64,000 nt of DNA from assembly GCF_039839785.1 (NCBI RefSeq), contig NZ_JBDOQT010000001.1:744001-808000 (forward strand), read 5' to 3'. The notes beneath the pieces were generated by a model. That model saw only the letters and a list, made by a program, of their open reading frames with translations, was not told the DNA's origin and ran no database searches. Position 1 is the first letter of the stretch. Each line of letters begins with the position of its first letter. Made by a program: the position numbers and the translations under genes. The stretch is from Pelagibius sp. CAU 1746 (GTDB lineage: Bacteria; Pseudomonadota; Alphaproteobacteria; Kiloniellales; Kiloniellaceae). Below are positions 63,603 through 64,000 of this stretch, piece after piece.

Positions 63603-64000
63603 TTAGTTGCGGTTGCCGAAGAGCTGCAGCAGGAAGAGGAACATGTTGAGGAAGTCGAGGTAGAGACGCAGGGCGCCCATGATCGACTTCTTGGTCGCGA
63701 CCTCGCCGCTGTCGGCGGCGTAGTACATGTTCTTGATCTGCTGGGTGTCATAGGCGGTCAGACCCGCGAAGACCAGCACGCCGACCACCGAGATGACCCA
63801 CATCATCGCCGGCGACTGCAGGAACAGGTTCACCAGCGAGGCGATGATGATGCCGATCAGGCCCATCATCAGGAAGCTGCCCATGCCGGACAGATCCTTC
63901 TTGGTGGTATAGCCGAACAGGCTGAGGCCCGCGAAGGCGCCGGCGGTGATGAAAAACATCCGCGCGACCGAGGCGCCGGTATAGGCAATGAAGATGTAAG
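63603..64000 (-). CDS. Bax inhibitor-1 / YccA family membrane protein, partial
   Basis: C-terminal 131 residues of a seven-helix BI-1 (TMBIM) protein; the gene enters from the right edge, so its start is not in the window. The visible part begins 'YIFIAYTGASVARMFFITAG' and continues 'LFGYTTKKDLSGMGSFLMMG', 'VFAGLTAYDTQQIKNMYYAA' and 'MGALRLYLDFLNMFLFLLQL', all family hallmarks; the Asp pair thought to gate the Ca/proton leak is in 'AYDTQ' and 'LYLDF'. The reading frame is open across 63959, so the Met there is internal, not a start. Confidence 0.95.
   Translation of the reverse strand, partial: YIFIAYTGASVARMFFITAGAFAGLSLFGYTTKKDLSGMGSFLMMGLIGIIIASLVNLFLQSPAMMWVISVVGVLVFAGLTAYDTQQIKNMYYAADSGEVATKKSIMGALRLYLDFLNMFLFLLQLFGNRN

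Noticed and set aside
63603-63959. A complete short gene starting at the ATG at 63957-63959
   Set aside because: The frame stays open to the window edge and the extra codons (IFIAYTGASVAR) are typical Bax-inhibitor-1 sequence, so the gene is simply cut by the window.

Overview
The window is a gene-dense, GC-rich bacterial chromosome segment with about 60 protein genes, two tRNA genes and short intergenic gaps. I see no transposase, integrase, prophage or CRISPR array. Gene content points to an alphaproteobacterium, most likely of a Rhodospirillales-like lineage. Supporting features are the very large NAD-dependent glutamate dehydrogenase, the tsaD-gpsA-yciI-EVE run divergent from hemC-hemD-mitofilin-hemY, an alphaproteobacterial FtsK-LolA operon, a DUF1674/SDHAF4 protein and a GcvA-like LysR divergent from a DUF1127-like gene. 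A probable DMSP lyase (DddP) suggests marine or saline habitats. The lineage call is inference from family knowledge, not from a database search.

Layout, left to right. 1-5.6 kb: a cut-off peptidase C26 gene, a secreted CARDB protein behind a terminator-like leader, then aminotransferase-ftsK-lolA on the minus strand. 5.7-9.3 kb: glnK-amtB with a sigma-54-like promoter, divergent from a ubiquinone hydroxylase. 9.3-13.6 kb: DddP-like enzyme, then a housekeeping run (CnoX-like thioredoxin/TPR, LON-domain protein, Trm112, DUF971) and a prolyl-tRNA editing enzyme. 13.9-22 kb: tRNA-Gly and an accessory, regulator-rich stretch (LysR, ALDH, extradiol dioxygenase-like enzyme, OhrR, SDR, VOC protein, cupredoxin, DUF4142 lipoprotein, AraC). 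22.3-27.2 kb: the giant glutamate dehydrogenase. 27.2-33 kb: UPF0145 protein, MFS transporter, a second LysR and two paralogous receiver-HPt phosphorelay proteins.

33-44.5 kb reads as a common alphaproteobacterial backbone (purH, heparinase II/III, rpe, rsmB, htpX) interrupted twice. A WbpM-type dehydratase plus WbpL-type glycosyltransferase (surface polysaccharide initiation) lies between purH and heparinase, and a pair of small exported proteins lies between rpe and rsmB. That pair (40608-42201) is the most interesting part of the window. The two proteins are paralogous and carry hallmarks of the secretin C-terminal domain without the rest of a secretin. 44.6-54.5 kb holds SDHAF4, two regulator/transport pairs, acetyl-CoA synthetase, Rieske, EVE, YciI, GpsA and TsaD. 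54.6-59.6 kb is the heme/membrane operon hemC-hemD-mitofilin-hemY. 59.8-64 kb has tRNA-Thr, a PEP-mutase-family enzyme, a probable transglutaminase-like lipoprotein, an SDR, an EamA transporter and a cut-off Bax-inhibitor-1 gene.

Short tandem repeats are unusually frequent (10, 12, 14, 15 and 26 bp units). Some lie inside genes in frame and some at gene ends or leaders. Several regulator genes have compact inverted repeats in their divergent promoter regions, described individually below.
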